DNA of 64,000 bases from Whitmania pigra (GCA_021613335.1 JAJTWR010000231.1:1011501-1075500); one strand, 5' to 3'. Shown: positions 45,363 through 58,916, counted from the first letter of the stretch. Notes: generated by a model not told the origin, from the letters alone. A program made the numbers and translations.

Positions 45363-47181
45363 TCACCGGAACCCGACGACGCCAGACGATGCCGTGTGTT
45401 CGAGGGCTTTCTTCCTGAGGGTGGCTATGCTGGATCCCCTCCAGATGTCGCCGATGTCTTGAATGCCACACGACTGCGAGATGTTATTCGGAGTGTCGCA
45501 GTTCCTGTTGATCATGCAAGGGTAGGATGTCGAGTGAATAAATGTAGACGATGGCGGATACATGTTCGATGCACAAGTGCTGCCAATGATTGGAGATGCG
45601 GAATCGTTATAGGAGTTGCCCGTGCTCAGTGGAACCGCATTGGCGAGTGCCATGTTGCCGCAAGTAGAGGTAGGAAACGTGGAACCCATAAAAGCCTGCC
45701 TCGATATGTTCGGTGATAAAGGACTGAAATGCTGCTCCGCTACGGGCATCATGCGATGGTTCATCGGGTGATTCAGAGGTGAAGTCATTGCCGACCATGG
45801 GCTGCAGGAGTCTGAGAACGGATAGAAGGAATCGTTGATGGTCGGAGAAGCAACGAAGGGTGACAAACAAGTGGAGGGCAGAAGAGCTCCTGGTGTCCTG
45901 AACACGTTTGTCATCTTCTTCCTCTTCTTCCACTTTGCTCGTCTGTTTTGGAACCACACCTGTTTTTGCGAACGATGGTTATTACTTGATTGTTTTGATA
46001 ATGCTTCAAGCTAATTACTGAGCGTCCGCAATGGCGGGACGGTGGATTCTAGAGGAATGGTCTTATGAAAAATTCTAGCGGAGCTACGCATCAGGTGGAG
46101 AGTTGCGAACTCGTAGGGGGCTCTTCAACATTTCCATGGTCGCCCGAGGCGATGTCCATTGTTTACTGAGGTTGATTCCTCGTTACGTTTGCTCACGGCA
46201 CGCTCCTCGGCCATTCATCATCCGGTAATGTTTCCTAGAACTTCCAACACGTCTCAGAATGGAAACATGTTAATTCAGGAATTCCTCTGCCATCGCAAAT
46301 CATATCTCACGTTCATCTACGACAACATTATAACTTGAATCTTCTCATTTACAAAATATCGCATGGGATTTTTTGGACCTTAAACTGCTCACAAACTAGT
46401 CTTGCTTATTTGAAGTCGTTGGATCTGACTCGATAATAAGGTATTAAATAAGAAAGTAACCGAACTTTTTTTATTCACATAATAATATTAATAATAATAG
46501 CTATAGAGTATACTAATGCATTTCAGACGTCAAATGTTTAGTTCCCCAATCTTCGTTATTTGTCATAATTTACTAAGTTATATACGTACTAAATCACGTC
46601 GAAGAGGGTGAATAAGAGAATGCTTTACCCACCTGAACCCTGGATTCTGTGAGGCCTATCCTGATGGCCAGTTCTTCCCTCATGAAGATGTCAGGGTAGT
46701 GTGTCTTGCTAAAGGCTCGCTCGAGTTCATTCAATTGTGCCGGGGTGAATCTCGTTCTGTGCCTCTTCTGTTTATTTGAGGAAGATTTGTTAGATTCGCC
46801 GTTGACTTCTTTCTTGTGCGTTTGATTCAAAGGGCTTTTATCGTTTTGTTGAGCGACGCTATGTAGTTGTAGATGTTGCTGACCGGAGCAGTTGTTGTTG
46901 CTGTTGTTGTTGTTGTTGTTGATGATGACGGGAACATTTCTGTTAGGCACGACTTGGTTGATGTTTGTTCGTCGATTGCTGATGGTGTTGTTGGGCTGCT
47001 TGACATGGCTGAGAACGTTGTTGTTGTTGTTGTTGTTGCTGGTGACGATACCGTCTTTGATGTGACTGTCCTTTAGTGGAGATTCAGAGGGAGGATAGCC
47101 AAACATGGAGGATTCGATGGAGTTGAGGAGAGAGCCACCATCTGGGCAGAAGTAATTTTGGTTTGGGCGAGAAGAGAACAT
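45363..47181 (-). CDS. Otp: Homeobox transcription factor orthopedia
   Basis: Paired-like homeodomain protein; in other animals it specifies neuroendocrine and peptidergic neurons. Two coding exons, 46633-47181 and 45363-45959, give 381 residues. The start ATG follows an in-frame TAA. The N-terminal part has Asn runs (NNNNNNN twice) and Gln-rich sequence. The homeodomain reads [42 protein letters not shown] then [15 protein letters not shown]; the intron falls between SRVQ and VWFQ, a common site in paired-like genes. Right after it comes [12 protein letters not shown], as in vertebrate Otp. At the C-terminus [18 protein letters not shown] is the OAR motif. [11 protein letters not shown] plus TNVFR separates Otp from Rx, Arx and Prx. 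Confidence 0.96.
45960..46632. other. Otp intron
   Basis: The intron splits the homeodomain. No repeat or coding sequence is seen in it. Confidence 0.8.
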
Positions 47182-48298
47182 GCCGAATTAGGATTGCTTG
47201 AAAGAACTGTTCGGAATGTTTAAATGGAGTTCTACCTGAAGCTTTGAAATTATGTACAATTTCAATTAAGGTTCTTTAATGCTGGACTTGGATGCATTTT
47301 GACTACCTCTTTCTCTCGTTAACAAAATGGCGATTCATTTGCACCTGTAAATTAAAGATGGGATATAGAACGCCTTGAGTCAATTAGTCACTTTTAACTT
47401 TTAAGAACCTCGTTCCTAACGACACGTGGTAATGATCAAAATTTTAAATGATCGAATCGCATTCGACTTCCTATTTCATTATTCTATGGAATGCAATGCT
47501 TCTTAGTTGAAAAAAAAAACAAATTTTGCTTGAAAAAAGAGCGCGGATCATTAAATGTCGTTCAATAAAATTTTAGTGACCTGTTTTCGCCTGATAAAGA
47601 AAAACTTACTTGGAAACACGCCACTCATAAAACTCAATCAGACAATTAATGTGATAAAACGACAATTACATTTCGTTTTATAGTTTCCATGTTCGGATGG
47701 ATGGAAACGGTGGCCAATAACGTTCAAGTCTCCACCCATTCTCTTTTCCCATTGGCCTCGTCATTTTTGACGGTGCTAGGCATAGCACAAAGATGGCTTA
47801 ATTTCGACGTCTTTGACCATATTCGATTTACAAACATCTGGTTGTCCATCATTTCTTGAACGTCAAAATGGCGCCAAGTCAAAAATTCTCCTCTTGTTGA
47901 CGATAGGAGAAAAAAGATGGAATGAGAGAACAAAATGGAGTAGGTTTGGAAAATGCCTTCAATGGCAACTTAGAATCAAAGTCAGCTTAATTATTCTACA
48001 AATGGAAGCGTCATCTAAAAAGTTTTGTTATTAATTATGATATCAAATACTGCATAAAAATTAATGTAATTTTCTAAAGACAATTCATATTGGAAATATT
48101 GAATAATTGCAGAAATTTGTTACCGAATGTATCTACTGAATGTCTGTAGACTTGACCACGAAAGTCATTTAATGACTTTTTTCTTTACTTTATCAAAATT
48201 GAACTAACTGGATAAATCCAGAAGGAAGTGTAAACCCAAATAGTGCGAATGCAACTAATAGGGTAGGGCACAAATAGGTACATCGATCATGGGCCAGG

Positions 48299-48560
48299 TC
48301 TCTGGGTACCTAATTGGGGGGGGGGGGGGGGGGAGAAACGGCTCCCCTGGTTTTAGACTAGACGCAAAAAGTCATCTCGTAGGGTTTGCCTCTTCCTGAA
48401 TTTTGACTAGAAGCCAAAAAGGTCTATTTCTCAAGTTATGCGAGGGTTTCCCTTGGAAAAAGCTGAAATGACGTCCTTGCTCAGTGTCCCTTCTCGATAG
48501 CCCTGCTAATGGGGAGGGTCCTCAACATTTTTGGAAAGTCCCTGCAAGATGGTAACTAAA
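48299..48560 (+). repeat. Dispersed repeat, copy 2 (partner at 23795-24075)
   Basis: GGGAGAAACGGC, AGACTAGACGCAAAA, TCCTGAATTTTGACTAGA, CTCAAGTTATGCGAGGG, TTTCCCTTGGAAAAAGCTGA and ATAGCCC occur in the same order as in the 23.8-kb copy. A run of 18 G (48316-48333) sits at the 5' end of this copy only. Confidence 0.7.
48316..48333 (+). repeat. Homopolymer run of 18 G
   Basis: A pure G run next to the dispersed repeat. It could form a G-quadruplex; its exact length is unsafe in any assembly. Confidence 0.9.
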
Positions 48561-48913
48561 TCTCTGAATGCAAGTTCTTATATCAGAAAATCATCAGCAA
48601 AAATATCATTATCATCATCCCAAGTACTATTACAATCATCGAGTTAAATAGGGTCATTAAGATGCAGAGAAATATCACTCGATGAACCCAGACTTCAAAC
48701 GTCCAAGCAGGATGGACCGCAATCTGCGACATATGCATCTCATGCCTCCCCAGCGACTCATCACTAGCGACCTTGACCTCATGAATCTTTGTCACGTGAC
48801 ATCATCGCCACGATGGTGGTTCTCTTAATTTGATGTTTTGATTACAGTAATATGAGAGTCAGACTGAAGAAAAGAAGCGAAGAGAAGAACGCAGAGGAAT
48901 GATGTTGTGGATG

Positions 48914-49009
48914 GTTGATGTTGTTGAAGGTTATTGTTGTAGATGGTTCATGTTGTTGAAGGTTATTGTTGAGGGTGGTTGATGTTGTTGAAGGTTATTG
49001 TTGTAGATG
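48914..49009. repeat. 32-bp tandem repeat, 3 copies
   Basis: The unit starts GTTGATGTTGTTGAAGGTTA and repeats three times at a period of 32 with few changes. It lies in the Otp 5' flank. Confidence 0.85.
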
Positions 49010-52000
49010 GCTGATGTTATGAAAGGGAGATGATGTGGAAGAGAAAGAGAGCTGCTCAAGAACGTCTGAGTTTCTTGTTGTTGGGGAGAATTTTATGAGT
49101 TGACGGTTTCATCAGAAGCGAGGATTGACTCATCCATCTCCATTAGGACAGCAACAACAGCATCAACAACAGCAACAACAACAACAACAACCTAGAGTCA
49201 CGTGCATGTGACGTGTTCCTGCCAACTTTTAATTGGTTGAGTATGATCGATCACTGTCATGACAAGCCTGTTACGCACCTCCATTGTTGCAACGACAAAA
49301 CTTAATCAGCCACCCCATCAACATCTTCGTCATCACCATCCCACCACCATTAAAGGTACTATGGCCTCTCCACATAACGCAGAGATTGGCCATGATTTAT
49401 TCGCACGTACACGATTTCTATGGATACTGTTTACCTAGGTTTGAAAACATCCAATGCGATAAACAGAATTTTTTAAATCATTCGAGGACTCTGGCAATCC
49501 TTGGTATGGACTTTTGAAGTTTATTTTCCAACTAGGATCCTCTTTTCTTTCAGGTCGTAAATCGTTGTTTGGCGTTGGAGGACATTTTGTTAACAGGTTT
49601 GCAAATTACTGGCGGAGCGCATAAATTTATTCAACGCCATCGGCGCAGTCTTCCTCCTCCTCTCCACCATCAATCACTCCAGTGCACCCTAATTTTCCAC
49701 TGAAATGTCTCCACTTGTTTTGATGCCGCTTGAAATCACAAACAAATAACACTTCGTTCGTTCGTTCGTTCATTCGTTCATTCGTTCATCCATTCGTTCA
49801 GCCATCCATTCATTTATTTAAGCAGTTCATCCTTCATCGGAATTGCACAAATGCTGCTTTCCTTGATTGAATTTTTCATGCACTCGGATTAAAATCTTGT
49901 TTGAATCGAGCTGACTGATGACTTCCCATTAATTGATCGATCCTCTGTGACGTCATCAAACCTCATCCTGCAGTCACTTTCACTTTCGGTTCTTTCAAAA
50001 GGTTTTCGCGAGAGGGACTGTTACTTCTGCAAAGTTGCTTTGAATATCCCGCAGCGATTGATTTTAGATGGACGGACGGATGGATGGATGGATTGGCGGA
50101 TAAACGGACAGAAGGTTGGATTGAAAAACAGGACGGGGTCGGAAAAATGGCGGACAACAGTTCTTCATACACTTGGAGCGATCAAAAGTGTCTCCTCGGT
50201 GCGCTAAAAGCCTTCCTCACGTGCGATTGATTTACATGAACGTCGTCTGCGTAAATATGTAATCTTTGGTGGCGATAATTGCTGGTTAGAGACACGTGTC
50301 TGTTTGTTTATTAGGACGTATCAGTGGCAGGCATAATTGTCGTGAATTCAACACGTGATGTTTACATTTACAAGGGAGTCGAATGAATTATTTTTTCCAC
50401 TTAAACGAGGCTAATACCTGGTCATCTGATTGGCCATTGCGGACGGAAAATTGTCGCAGGGGGAGGGGAGATATTTTATTGCGTTGTCAATGAATGCTTT
50501 GGCGTTATTATCGTGGCAGATAAAGTCATTAAAGTAAAAATGACATGATTGTGATAGTGATGACAATGGTAATGATAATCATCATGGCGACCTCTGCCAG
50601 GGAGAGGTATTCATTCATCCCGGTGGATGTTGAATGATATGATCTGAACCTGAGGGACGGATTCACTTCTTCCAACCTCTGCCGTGGAGGTCCAATTAAG
50701 GACTCGATTGCCTCATTAATTAGCCACCCGAGATCGAACCCTTTTATGCATCAGTGGCCTCGTCGCGTGACGTTCACGCTCCATTGAACGCGAGAGTTTA
50801 AAGGTCACTCGATCAATTAATGACGTCGTGCTCGTGTCATTAATTTAAAAAAAAACTTTTATCCGCTCCGGCGGGCCTTCGATTCGTTCTTTTCTTTTGA
50901 CAATCGATGGAAAACATTTACAGCGCATCGCATCAAGGATCGCGTTCAGGATTTCGATTCCTCTCCGAGTTGAACGCCACCTTCTCAGACAACGACCTGG
51001 AACTGGATGGAACGTCGGAGTGAGATTTATACGAAAGCAGGATGGATGGATGGACGGACAACTACAGAAACAATGACAACAACAACAACTAATCTCCATC
51101 ATACGTCCGTTTAAAGTAGTCAGAAAAGGATTATTTAAGCACACCAGCTCCATCGAGTCTAATTGAAAAAATTATCTCTCGATGCCAGTCGTGCACGTAA
51201 AAACGTACATCAATAATTTGTACACAGACTTCGTACGAGGCAGGTAAGCGACATAAAAGCAAACCATTAGGAGTCTGTTATTCGATTGACAGTTTCGACG
51301 CATTAAAGGGACGCTTGCATTAGCGGGGATTCATACATCAATCTCTAGGACATCCTTCCCTCGTTCATAACCGCAGTTACTAACATCGTTACTATTATTC
51401 TTTATTATTATTATTACTACTATTGTTGTTATTTTATTATTGCTGGTCAGGTTATCACCACCTTAATTTATGATTAATACTATTATTGATATTATTATTA
51501 ATATTGTTATCGTCATTGCTATTTATCTTGTGATGATGGTGACCCTGTTCGTCTTAAGTTAAATTTTGCTGATAACTTTGGATTTGTCAATCAAAGATAA
51601 TTAATAAAACGAACTTCTCCAGCTCAACGCTGACATTGACATCGTCATCGCCAGTACAATTACAGCCGCCATCATCGGCATCATCGTCACAATAACGTAG
51701 GCTTTAATTTATCCACTTCCGGTGCTAGCAGACGACGTCGGTGATGCTAGAAGCAGCGCCGGAGTATCCAGGATGGTTGACAATCCAAGAGGAGGAATAT
51801 TTATAAAGTTTGCGAGGTGCGCGGGGCTAATTGGATAATGGCCTTATGACAACAGAGGAAGTTCATACCATTCCAACGGTCCAGCGTGCTTGTTGATTGT
51901 TTCGTGAGATAATTTTTTGCCATGTTTCCATCTCCTTCGTGAAGGAAGATGACAACGGCATCGAATGTAAACATCGACTGAATGTACTTTTTTACTCGAT

Positions 52001-52689
52001 TTTACATTCGGTCGTTTAGATTCATCCACTGGTGAATAAGACAATCGACTTCTTCATCTCCAGGGCTAGAGCAGCAACAGCGACTGATATCAAAATAATT
52101 TAATCAATTAATTGATTGATATAATTTTACTTTTAATTTAAACGACTCTTAAACAAGTGATATTAGAGTGACCATCATTATTGTAGTATATACCAGTGCA
52201 AGTTAGCCGCAACAGGAGTAAATGGACGACATATGGTGGCTTATAAATCTTCCAATGGGACTGGTCAGGATGCCGAGGTGGATTAGTGCCTCTAATGTGT
52301 TGTCATCATCTCATTACAAAGTCATCGTCGTCGTCGTCATCACTTCATCGATAATCAAAAGGAATTTTTTGTTACGTTCCTGTGAAATACGCCTAAGTCG
52401 GAACAAGAAAAAAGAAATTTATTTAATTATTGATTCAACAATAAAGTATTTAATCTGTAATTGTTTTATAGTATTATTGGTTAAATTAATATCATTACAT
52501 TCGCTTACTATAATAGAAAATTATTGTAAATAATCATTTTTCGGCCATTAGATGCATATCCATGCATGTGCAACAATGTTTCCAAGCTCCCGTTTGTGTG
52601 ACCATATCTTATAATGATAACAATATAATTAATATAATTAATGATAACAACAACGATAAATAATAATGGTAATAACAACAAAAACAACG

Positions 52690-52710
52690 ACGACGACGAC
52701 GATGATGATG

Positions 52711-52761
<51 letters not shown>

Positions 52762-52778
52762 TAATAATAATAATAATT
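52690..52778. repeat. (ACG)n/(ATG)n/(AAT)n microsatellite
   Basis: Triplet runs CGA, then TGA, then a long AAT tract. The poly-Ile frame on the reverse strand is an artefact. Confidence 0.95.
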
Positions 52779-54134
52779 CATATCAATGTTGTTGCATCTC
52801 GTAATACCTGCAATATTTAAAAATTCGATTATTAATCTGAATACTTCATTGAAATCCATCGGATGTGTATGAAGATACTTTGTTCCCAACGATTTGCATT
52901 TTAATATTTAAAACCCTCTTTTGGTTTGGAATATAATTAATTCATTGCTTATTAATTTTTAATTGTATTATTGTCTGACTGCAGAGCTCGAACGATGTCC
53001 TGGGACTTTCTCTTCAAAGTATCACCAGATGGCTTAGAAGGATTCACTTCTCAATGAATTGTTCCTTCTAACTTATTCAAAGGTCATTCATGAGTAACAC
53101 GACTATTCTTCAAATTTGTTTTAATTGGTGCTACCTTTTCTAAAATAGTCATAACTAATTAATCTTCTGTATTTTCATTTAGATAAAATTGTTAGTTAAG
53201 TTAGTTCACCCTTTTACTAAGAATGGTAAAAAATTTTAAAATCTTTCTTTAAAAATCTGCTTTGAGATTAAACACAAAAACTAAAAGTTTGTATAAGTCC
53301 ATCCTGACACAAAGGTAACAAAGATGTACGCCAGCAGCCATAAATGCATAACAAATATATAACAATTACTCGTTCTCATTTGTTCCTTGTGAAATCTCAA
53401 GGCTAGTGATAGAGCGGTTCGTTTTTCGCTAATATTAAGGCAAATTAAATGACTTTCATAATTTATATTATTTATTATAATGCTGTAAATTTGCATTAAT
53501 TATATTACACCTGCCTCTTCAAAGTGATTCGAGTGGTTACAAGAGTTAAAAAGTTGTCTAATTAATATTTATTTAATTATATGGACAGTTTTACTACATA
53601 AAGATTTGTCAGTAAATGTTATTGAAATAGAAGACATACCTGTTTAAATTTAATGATCTACTACGATCCGCAATATAAACAAAGACACGAGGCTTTACCT
53701 ATTATTTGAATCTTATTCCTTGGTTCGCATGTAAGTTCCGGTTCTTTGTCTGTTAAAGATTTTCATATCGATTGAAATTTATAGGGTATTGCAACGGGTA
53801 TCTTAAAATTTTGTTTGTATTCGTGAAATTCTTTGTGTGTTGATAGCATGTAAATCATCATCAGTAATAAACACCTGTAAGTAGTTAATTAAGGTGGTAA
53901 TTAGACGTTTCAATGCCAAGGTCAAAGAAAGCCAGCGATGGTTACAGTTTCAATAAAGATGCAATTAATTTTATCTTAATGTTCTTCAGCAGACGAATTT
54001 ATATTGAGAGAAACTCATAAATTAAACTTTAATTATTTGGTACTAATGTACATTACAGTTTATTGTTTTTGAATATTTTATTAAGGACCCATGCTTGGTA
54101 GATATATTAGAAATAACTTCTAATTGAATTTAGA

Positions 54135-56885
54135 ATGGAAGAGGCTTGTGGAGTATTTGGATGCATAGCTTCTGATTCTTGGCCCACCTCTCTTGATGTT
54201 GGCCAAAAAGTTGTCCATGGACTGATGGGTCTTCAACATAGGTTATTTTCAAAATTAGTAATTGCGTAATTACCACAGTTATATCATAATCACATAATTC
54301 GATACGCATGATGTTTTAGAGGTCAAGAAAGTGCAGGCATTGTCACAAGTTTTGGATCGGATCCCTCTGATCTCTACCAACATAAGGGAATGGGCATGGT
54401 TGATAATGTGTTCAAAGAAACCTTTAATTGCCTTAAGGGAAACATTGCTCTAGGTAAGGTGATGATTTAATTTTTAAACAGTCTTATTTGGGAAACTAAA
54501 ACTTATGATTCAATGGTATATTATGATATTGATTGCATTTCTCTAACTTACAGGTCATGTTAGGTATTCAACAGCTGGATCATCAAGTCTCATCAACTGT
54601 CAACCTTTTGTCTCTGAAACAAGTCATGGCAAATTTGCTGTGGCACATAATGGTCAACTCATTAATGCTCAATCACTCGATCAAGAGGTTACATTAATTT
54701 CTCAATTAACTGGAATTATTAATTCACTTGAATACTCGTACTAACTCACTACGTTAAATTGACCTATAAATTAAAATATAAATCATGAATACTGCACAGG
54801 AATGATTTGTTGATGCATTTTATGTAACTTTTAATTAGCTCAGGAAGCTAGGCTTTAATCCAGTTAGTAGTTCTGACACTGAGATTATATCTTGGTTGTT
54901 GTCTCAATCTCCATGTCAACAAGAGGAAGCTGATGAACCAAATTGGGTTGCAAGGTATTTCAAATAGATTGTAATTTTAACATTAATTTATTTGAGTAAA
55001 TTTGGTGCTAAATGTGTAAAACAGCGAAATTAAGACAATTTGACTACGGAAATATGTTCAATAAATCATACTTTTTGTCTTGACAATCATGATATAAATA
55101 AGGAATAAATAAATAAATAAGCAAGTTTGGGCATGTTAACCTTGAATCATAAGGCATCAGCTATTCAAACTATTCAATTGGCCATACATCTTTTCATGTT
55201 TCCTATATGACAGAATACAAAATTTCATGAAGCTTTCTCAACTTTCATACTCCTTTGTGATCATGTACAAAGACAAGCTCATAGCAGTTAGGGATCCATT
55301 TGGCAACAGGCCTCTTTGTATTGGAAGGATATGTAACAGTCAGGGGCAGGGTAAGTATTAATAATGTGAGTTTTACTCTAGTCGATCAGAGTTATTGATT
55401 GACATAAGATGTGTGATCCTCAGGCTGGGTGGTCTCTTCTGAATCTTGTTCATTCCCATCAGTTGGTGCAAAGTTCCACAGCTTTGTCAAGCCAGGTCAG
55501 CCATTTTTTATTTTAATAAATTTATAGAGGCTTTTTTAACCTTGCATTAGTTTTTTTAGTAAATCGATTGTTTTTATTTAAGGTGAAATTGTGGAAATAA
55601 AACGTTCTGGAATTCAGTCTTTATGTTTTGTTGGGAGACCAAATTCGAAGCCTCCAGCATTTTGTATATTTGAATATGTTTACTTTGCAAGGCCTGATAG
55701 TTTTTATGAAGGTTTGTCTCAATTAACTAGCTAAAAAAAAAGTAATATTTAAAAAAATATTTAAACTAGTTTAATGAAAACCAATTTTAATTGCACATTG
55801 TTTTGTTATAATTTATGCAACATTTGAATAATCACAGGACAGTCAGTTTATTTGGCAAGAGAAACATGTGGCAAGAGATTAGCCATCGAATTCCCTGTTC
55901 CTGACGCTGATATCGTCAGTAACATTCCTGAGTCAGCTACATTTGCTGCCATAGGGTACAGCAAACAGGTAGAAATGTTTGCTTTCCTATTAAATATTGT
56001 TTAAAACATAAATATTTAAGAATTTGAGGATTTTCATGTGTCAAGTGAAGTGCATTTGTTGGATACTCATAAAATCTTAGAATTTGAAAGTTTTCTTTAT
56101 GATAAGTAATATAAAATTGAAAAAAGGTTAGATGAGGATTACCATGAGAGCTGAGAAAAATTTTAGTAACAGTCTCTCACATATATTATTGTATTTGAAA
56201 CTTCAGCTAGGCGTAAAGTACCAACATGTATTTTACAAAAATGGACACATTGGTCGTTCATTCATCCGTCCTACTCCCGAATCGAGAAGGCTTGCAATTG
56301 CCATGAAGTTTGGTGTTTTGACTGATAATGTCAGAGGGAAAAAGATTGTTTTGGTGGATGACTCTATTGTCAGAGGAAGCACTATAGAGCCAGTGATCAA
56401 AATGCTCAAAGAGGCAGGGGCACTCCAGGTAATTTTTCTATGCTGAGCATTTACGAAAATCAGATTCAATTGCTCTACTCTTTTTGTTTCGATTAAAGTA
56501 TAATCAAACTCTCTTGCTCGGATTCAGGTTCATGTGCGCATTGCTTCTCCGCCCATCAAGCATCCCTGTTACATGGGCATCAATATATCATCCAAGGAAG
56601 AGCTCATTGCTAACAAAATGTCACTTGAAGAATTTGAGACATCTATTGGTTATTACAAATACTTTCAGGATGATGTTTATTTGTGACTTGGAGTTAATGT
56701 TTACCTCAATGGTAAAATTTCTTTGATATATACGTGCGTGTTAAATTATAGATGCTGACAGTGTTAGATACTTGAGTCTTGAAGGCCTTGTGGATAGCGT
56801 GACACCGGCCGAGCCTGCCCAAAGCGATGGAGGGTACTGCACTGCATGCCTCACTGGTCAGTATCCTGTGGAACTGGAATGGTAA
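54135..56885 (+). CDS. PPAT: Amidophosphoribosyltransferase, copy A
   Basis: Catalyses the first committed step of de novo purine synthesis: PRPP plus glutamine to 5-phosphoribosylamine, in the cytosol. Exons are 54135-54241, 54320-54453, 54554-54687, 54839-54954, 55214-55350, 55424-55495, 55583-55711, 55838-55968, 56207-56428, 56528-56648 and 56752-56885, for 478 residues. After a four-residue propeptide (MEEA) comes nucleophile Cys5 in [23 protein letters not shown] and AHNGQLIN complete the glutaminase domain; the PRPP motif is [15 protein letters not shown]. Four Cys matching the Fe4S4 ligands are present ([29 protein letters not shown]). Human PPAT has a longer insert before HCTACLTG that is absent here. 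ESATFAAI replaces the usual ESATPAA. Poly(A) signal AATAAA at 57449. Copy B follows 2 kb downstream. Confidence 0.96.
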
Positions 56886-58916
56886 AGGAGTTTCATTAGT
56901 GCAACTGCACTACACCATCGTGACATATAAATCAAATTGATCTTACATGCATTGTGTGTTATGAAATTTTATCTTTTTGCTCAGGAAGTTTTAACGTATT
57001 TTTATTTTCTTATGTTATACGTTCCTTCAACCAGCAGCTCGTGATGCTCTCAACTTTTTTATATAAATCATATAGCTTATGGCCTCTAGTTTAATTTTTC
57101 AGTATTTCAAAGAGTATTGTGATTTTTAAGATCTCTGAATAATTATAAAATCCTTCTTATATACAATCCTGTCTTGTATTATAAGCAAGCTATAAAATAG
57201 TAACAGGTTTTTATTCTGAAAGTTACTGATATCCTTAAATCTTAATTACTTAATAGATTTGTTAACCCAGTTACAGTGCTAGACCTATTTTCTTCAGTGT
57301 TATTTCAACTTTTATGTTTGCACTTTTTTTTTTATTGATGGTTATTATTTCTAAAGTATGTGTGTATTTTTGTTAACTAAAATGATTGAATTTCTCCTTT
57401 TGGAGCTGTATTTTTTTGTGGCATTTGCTTGATTATTAATATGTCATCAATAAACACCTGTTGCTGAAGACTTTTTGAAAAGTTGTATTAAGGACATGGA
57501 AATTAAAAAATTAGCTTATATTCTTATAATCTTAGTAGCATTCATAATTGAATATGGCTTAACTTTAGACAAGCTAGTCACTTACACAGATTACGTTTAC
57601 TTCAATTCCAGCCCTATATAAATGGTAGATCGATTAACAAGTGCCTTCACATCCTGTTCGGATACGTAAGGCACTCAAAAAATCGGCTAAATACAATTAC
57701 AAAGATTAGAAACCACTAGCTAGGCCTCTCAGGAAGAGAAACTATTTGTAGCTTTTTTGATGGTTTGGCATAAATAAAGGCCTTTGCTAGTGCATAGAGA
57801 ATGTTTACCACATCGGAAGTGCATCAAATATTGGTAAAACATGATATTTCAAATATGAGGCCGGTCAATAAAGGTTTTTCTTTTTTAGAACAGTGAAATA
57901 GCTCATAACTCCAACATTTCCTATGTCCATACACAATAAAATTGTCATTCCTCAAAACTATTGCAAAATAACATGGTTTATTTCGTGGTTTAATTATTAC
58001 AAAAAAATGTACTGGATCATTCAGAATGTAAGACATCACGACATCGTTTTGCGCGGGGTTGTTCCTATGAGGCAAGGCTACAAAATATGCTAATGAAACT
58101 CCTCCCTCGCGAATATTAAGTATAAAAATTATCAAGGGCAAAGAATCGAAACTATTATATCTTTTTGTAAATGATGTGGAAAAAATTTTTGACAATGGCT
58201 TATAATCAATTTATCTAATTTTTTTAATTTCTTAGCATTTAATGTGATTATTAACTAAATACAACAAGCAGCAACTCATACGGTAAAAGTAAAAGCCTCA
58301 TTGTGTAAAAACAGAGGCAAAGAAAAATTTCGATTTATAGTTTTTAAGCTAGTAAACTTTGAAAAAATTAGATCCAATTATTAAATTAATATTTAGTATT
58401 AATTATTTTAATTTGATGTGACACATGTTTAGCAATTTGAATGTAACATAATGTTTAAATTAAATAAAACAATTAAGTAATACAAAGTCTAAGCTAAACA
58501 TGTATGTAAATTAAAACTTAATCGATATTTGAAATAAATAAATGCACGTGTGGTACACTGCGTGCTACTTCCAGTGATTGTCTTTCGTGGTTTAATTATT
58601 ACAAAAGCATTTAATTTAAGTGTCCAAAATTAGAAGATCTGATAAGATTGATAAATAGGTTTGTTCTACTAATTATGTTAACATTGGATTAATGGGACCA
58701 TTAAAACTATTAGATAATAGTTTATAATAGATATCTGTGGAGGTTGGAAGTTAAAATAGTGACAGCTAACAGTTAATTGTCAAGGAATAGTTTTGTTAGG
58801 CATTTTACTGCCTTTAGACTTTGTGCATTTATTGGTTATCAAGTTATGAGATGTTTATAAAATGGTTCTAACCGGTTTTTTAACTAAATATTTTTGTTTA
58901 ATTTCAGCTTTTTTTA
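56886..58916. other. Spacer between the PPAT copies
   Basis: Contains the PPAT A 3' UTR (AATAAA at 57449), a SINE tail at about 57600-57705, and two direct copies of a 24-base sequence at 57981-58004 and 58583-58606. An open reverse frame at 57824-58195 (123 codons) has no family I recognise. Confidence 0.5.
57600..57705 (+). mobile_element. SINE tail fragment
   Basis: CCTATATAAATGG, then GGATACGTAAGGCACTCAAA and a TAAATACAATTACAA tail match the 3' end of the diverged SINE in Ras intron 5 (GGATATGTAAGGCACTCAAA at about 26882). Only the tail is present. Confidence 0.6.

Larger units (their letters stand above)
47182..54134. other. Long gene-poor stretch between Otp and PPAT copy A
   Basis: About 7 kb without a recognisable gene, and so the likely home of the Otp promoter and developmental enhancers. 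It contains the dispersed repeat at 48299-48560, tandem repeats at 48914-49009, CAA/AAC triplets at 49147-49190, TTCG/TTCA tetranucleotides at 49755-49810, GGAC/GGAT runs near 50070, ATT tracts near 51399-51515 and (AAT)n at 52690-52778. The reverse complement of 50690-50740 has a B-box-like GGGTTCGATCTCGGG, perhaps another tRNA-derived fragment. Confidence 0.6.

Noticed and set aside
45396..45716. Forward frames across the Otp second exon
   Set aside because: Antisense shadows of the strongly conserved Otp coding sequence.
49755..49810. Possible CRISPR-like or satellite array
   Set aside because: It is a simple TTCG/TTCA tetranucleotide run without spacers.
52638..52889. Poly-Ile reverse frame
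   Set aside because: Artefact of the (AAT)n tract.
57824..58195. Reverse frame of 123 codons in the PPAT spacer
   Set aside because: No recognisable family; AT-rich composition and no supporting splice sites.
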